Of a stretch of 64,000 bases of DNA, positions 61,906 through 64,000 are shown in pieces. Within the stretch, counting starts at the first letter, position 1. Every line of letters starts with the position of its first letter. The DNA is from CAINVV01 sp038323575 (GTDB taxonomy: Bacteria; Bacteroidota; Bacteroidia; Bacteroidales; Prolixibacteraceae). The DNA is taken from assembly GCA_038323575.1 (NCBI GenBank), contig JBBQHB010000005.1:1-64000 (forward strand), in the 5' to 3' direction. Below the pieces are notes generated by a model. It was not told the DNA's origin, made no database searches, and saw only the letters and a program-made list of their open reading frames with translations. A program made the position numbers and the translations under genes.

Positions 61906-63849
61906 CTAATATTTCCGGACCATTTTGTCAAAATCCAGGTACAGTGATTTTCCGTTCAAAGTAAAAATAATTACTCCTGCCTTCCGTGGCGTCTGGCTAT
62001 AGGGGGAATCGAAACGGTCGTAGCTGGTGTTCACCGTCTGCCCGTCCAATTTGAAATCTTTGCCCCAATTCAACTGATAATTCCTGCCTCCGGATTGGTA
62101 GTTGAGCACCAGGTTGATGGAGTCGAAATCGCATTTATTGCCAAGAATCCTTTGGCGGAATTTTTCAAATGACTGATCATCCGTTTCCGAGCCGGCTTCC
62201 ATGATCCAGAATGTTTTTTTCCCGGGTTGGATAAGATTGTCTGTCCTGTTTTTCCGGAATGTCAGGTTGTTTTTGGCGATCAGGGCACAATAGGTCCGGC
62301 CTTTTTTGCCCATCGCATAATTCCCGGAGACAACTACGGTATCGAAATTTTCTTTTGGAAACCAGGCATAGGTATAATCCAGCAATGATATTTCCATCAA
62401 TCCTTTCTTTGCAGGGAGGGAATAAATGGACAGCGAGACATTCCGGTCCTGGCCGACATCAGGCATGCGTCCGTACCCGACCCAATAATTTGGTGACTGT
62501 TTGGGTATGCCCAATTCGAGTGCCGGATGGGTATGGAAAACACTGAATGAGTTGCCAATGTTCATTCCGGCCACATGCTGCTGGTCGCCATAGGTTCCGG
62601 GATGGTAGTTCTGGGCGGCATACACCGAGTAATCCTTCGTTTTATAGGTATAAGTGTTCCCTCTTTGAATTGCAACGCCATCAGACGGCGGATTAATGAA
62701 TCGGGCGATGGCCGGCTCAAGATGCAGCCAGCTTAAAAGCTTGAAATCCATTACTTTCAAATCGGAAATAAATCCATTGGTGAACATGCGGTTGGCACGG
62801 ACAAAGGAGAGGGTATTCCTGATAATTTCAGGATTGGTAAAGGCCTCCATGCCCAGCTGCATCATCATGCTCCTGTTATCCGTGCCATAATATCCTTCTG
62901 CCTTCAATTCTGAAATATCCAGGCCGCTGCTTTGTTTGATCACCACTTTTCCTGTATCTCTTCCAATCTCCGCAATAACAGGCGGCAGAAAATATTTTTT
63001 GGTTGTTACCAGCCCGAATGCCATCCCGCCAGGTTTATTCCCGTTTCCCCAATAATAATTGGTAACGTTTCCCAAAGTTGTATTTGGTCCTCCCTTTCGG
63101 CTGTGTTCATAGGCCCTTCCGCTGGCCGACACAAACATGGTGTTGCTATTCTGGGAGGCGACATCATACATCAGCAGATCCATGATGATCTCCATTTTTT
63201 TTGTAATTTCTTCGTCCGATGCATAATTGATCAGGTTGATCATTCCGCCGATATCTTCCGTATAATAGACATTGGAGAAGAATTCGGTAAAGCCGTATTT
63301 CCAGCGCATCTCCATCCAGTCGAGTATTCTTTTTCTTGCCTTGTCACTGTGTTCTTTCCCCGTCATGCCGCTTTTCGGGAAAAGGGTATCGGGATATTTT
63401 TTCCCGATCAGGTATTCTGCGGAAGCATACAGAATCTGGTGGTTTTCACTCCAGTAACACATGGAGTTACCACCTGGTTCATCCCACCAGTAGCGAAAAT
63501 TAAGAATAGACTTTTCAATTTTAGACTTTACGTCCGCTGGAATTCTGTCTCCGAAATCGTACAAAATGCGTATCAGACCGACCAGTCTGAAGTCGGAGCA
63601 GTCAAATTGCAGGTCAATAAATTTGAGGGTTCCATCCAATCCCTTCCAGTCGGTATCCTCTTTCCCGGAAACTAAATCCGCATAGATCTGATCCTGCATG
63701 AGAGGTAGGCCCAATGTCTCTTTGAGCGGATAGGACTTGTTTCTTTTGAGACTGATCAAATCATTTATGGTGGTTGCCCCGATGACTACGAGGAGGAAAA
63801 TGATCAGGCTTGACCAGGTTAATTTGAATTTTTTAGTGAGTTGCAGCAT
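61906..63849 (-). CDS. Large exported protein, possible (alpha/alpha)-toroid polysaccharide lyase-like
   Basis: 647 residues. An N-terminal membrane/signal segment (LTWSSLIIFLLVVIGATT) leads into a helical first half with SMCYWSENHQILYASAEYL and then a beta-rich second half, the layout of toroid polysaccharide lyases (heparinase/PL8-like). I cannot assign a family: the Asn-His pair in WSENHQ is suggestive but no full catalytic set is recognised. It neighbours an unsaturated-uronyl hydrolase (GH88/105), which would process lyase products, and a DUF1080 gene. Function by context: glycosaminoglycan or uronan breakdown. Confidence 0.55.
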   Translation of the reverse strand: MLQLTKKFKLTWSSLIIFLLVVIGATTINDLISLKRNKSYPLKETLGLPLMQDQIYADLVSGKEDTDWKGLDGTLKFIDLQFDCSDFRLVGLIRILYDFGDRIPADVKSKIEKSILNFRYWWDEPGGNSMCYWSENHQILYASAEYLIGKKYPDTLFPKSGMTGKEHSDKARKRILDWMEMRWKYGFTEFFSNVYYTEDIGGMINLINYASDEEITKKMEIIMDLLMYDVASQNSNTMFVSASGRAYEHSRKGGPNTTLGNVTNYYWGNGNKPGGMAFGLVTTKKYFLPPVIAEIGRDTGKVVIKQSSGLDISELKAEGYYGTDNRSMMMQLGMEAFTNPEIIRNTLSFVRANRMFTNGFISDLKVMDFKLLSWLHLEPAIARFINPPSDGVAIQRGNTYTYKTKDYSVYAAQNYHPGTYGDQQHVAGMNIGNSFSVFHTHPALELGIPKQSPNYWVGYGRMPDVGQDRNVSLSIYSLPAKKGLMEISLLDYTYAWFPKENFDTVVVSGNYAMGKKGRTYCALIAKNNLTFRKNRTDNLIQPGKKTFWIMEAGSETDDQSFEKFRQRILGNKCDFDSINLVLNYQSGGRNYQLNWGKDFKLDGQTVNTSYDRFDSPYSQTPRKAGVIIFTLNGKSLYLDFDKMVRKY

Positions 63850-63924
63850 TCGTAGTTATTGAAGGGAATGCCCCAAATAAACAATTATTTGAGGCATTCC
63901 CGGTAGGTATTTGAGAGAATTGTA

Positions 63925-64000
63925 TTAAAGTTCGCGGATCTTGATATTTCGGAACCAGACTGCATATCCGTGATCCTGCAGACCGATGAATCCTTCTTTG
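63925..64000 (-). CDS. DUF1080 (3-keto-disaccharide hydrolase) protein, 3' end only
   Basis: The last 25 residues, reading EGFIGLQDHGYAVWFRNIKI and then REL before the TAA at 63925-63927, are the highly typical C terminus of DUF1080 lectin-like hydrolase domains. The gene continues beyond the right edge. DUF1080 proteins often occur with Gfo/Idh/MocA and ThuA genes like those at 53-57 kb, and act on 3-keto sugars. Confidence 0.85.
   Translation of the reverse strand, partial: KEGFIGLQDHGYAVWFRNIKIREL

Noticed and set aside
1..64000. CRISPR array, tRNA, rRNA, transposase or integron
   Set aside because: No regularly spaced repeats, cloverleaf-like segments, rRNA stretches or transposase domains were recognised anywhere in the window by reading; a dedicated scan was not possible.

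Overview
The window looks like chromosomal DNA from a member of the Bacteroidota, probably an uncultured Bacteroidia/Marinilabiliales-type organism. The evidence is the mnmG-apt-uvrC order, DUF4292 and EnvC-like envelope genes, lipoproteins, many Tat-signal (RRxF) oxidoreductases, a near absence of Shine-Dalgarno sites, several TTG starts, and several matches to the Bacteroidota -7 promoter element TAnnTTTG. No rRNA, tRNA, CRISPR array or transposase was seen. Taxonomy below phylum is inference.

Layout. 0.1-18.9 kb is housekeeping: a TauE/SafE permease, lipoate ligase, a minus-strand block uvrC-apt-mnmG-ybeY-hemW-rpiB, then a 457-bp AT-rich gap with three identical TGTTGATAA 9-mers (candidate oriC or other protein-binding cluster), then an orphan response regulator and ruvB. 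Next come a glutamine cyclotransferase lipoprotein and an envelope cluster (flippase, dut, TPR lipoprotein, DUF4292 lipoprotein, EnvC-like degenerate LytM protein), a Crp-type regulator and a YceI protein. 18.9-24 kb holds B12-dependent metH and an FAD protein. 24-34 kb is a patchwork of exported catabolic enzymes: a Tat/4Fe-4S aldo-keto reductase, HAD hydrolase, ceramidase-like protein, sugar isomerase-like protein, Asp-box sialidase-like protein, UroD-like protein, SMP-30 protein and a polytopic membrane protein.

34.2-39.0 kb is a selenium-utilisation operon: mnmH, yedF, a cysteine-desulfurase-like enzyme, a DUF3343 protein and selD, which together would supply selenophosphate and make 2-selenouridine in tRNA. 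A GxxExxY gene bounded by 34-bp inverted repeats is inserted antisense between DUF3343 and selD. After this come a small exported membrane-anchored protein and a GT39-like/TPR membrane glycosyltransferase.

41.5-52.1 kb is a type I restriction-modification island, all on the minus strand, in the order hsdM - dinD-like - BRO-N - hsdS - satD - DUF3307 - hsdR - YgjP metallopeptidase. The most interesting part is the translationally coupled satD-DUF3307 pair. SatD keeps the sequence landmarks of a class III cyclase/palm-type nucleotidyl cyclase plus a likely helix-turn-helix. DUF3307 is a membrane protein with four [HD]xxx[HD] pairs. The pair has its own promoter with tandem GTGATA-N8-TATCAC operators, which places hsdR downstream of a control point separate from hsdM/hsdS.

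52-64 kb holds a GT2 glycosyltransferase and a minus-strand set of exported carbohydrate-related proteins: ThuA-like lipoprotein, two Gfo/Idh/MocA Tat proteins, a four-haem NapC/NrfH-type cytochrome fused to a SUMF1-fold domain, a GH88/105 hydrolase, an AAA/DUF234 ATPase, a large putative toroid lyase-like protein, and the 3' end of a DUF1080 gene running off the right edge.
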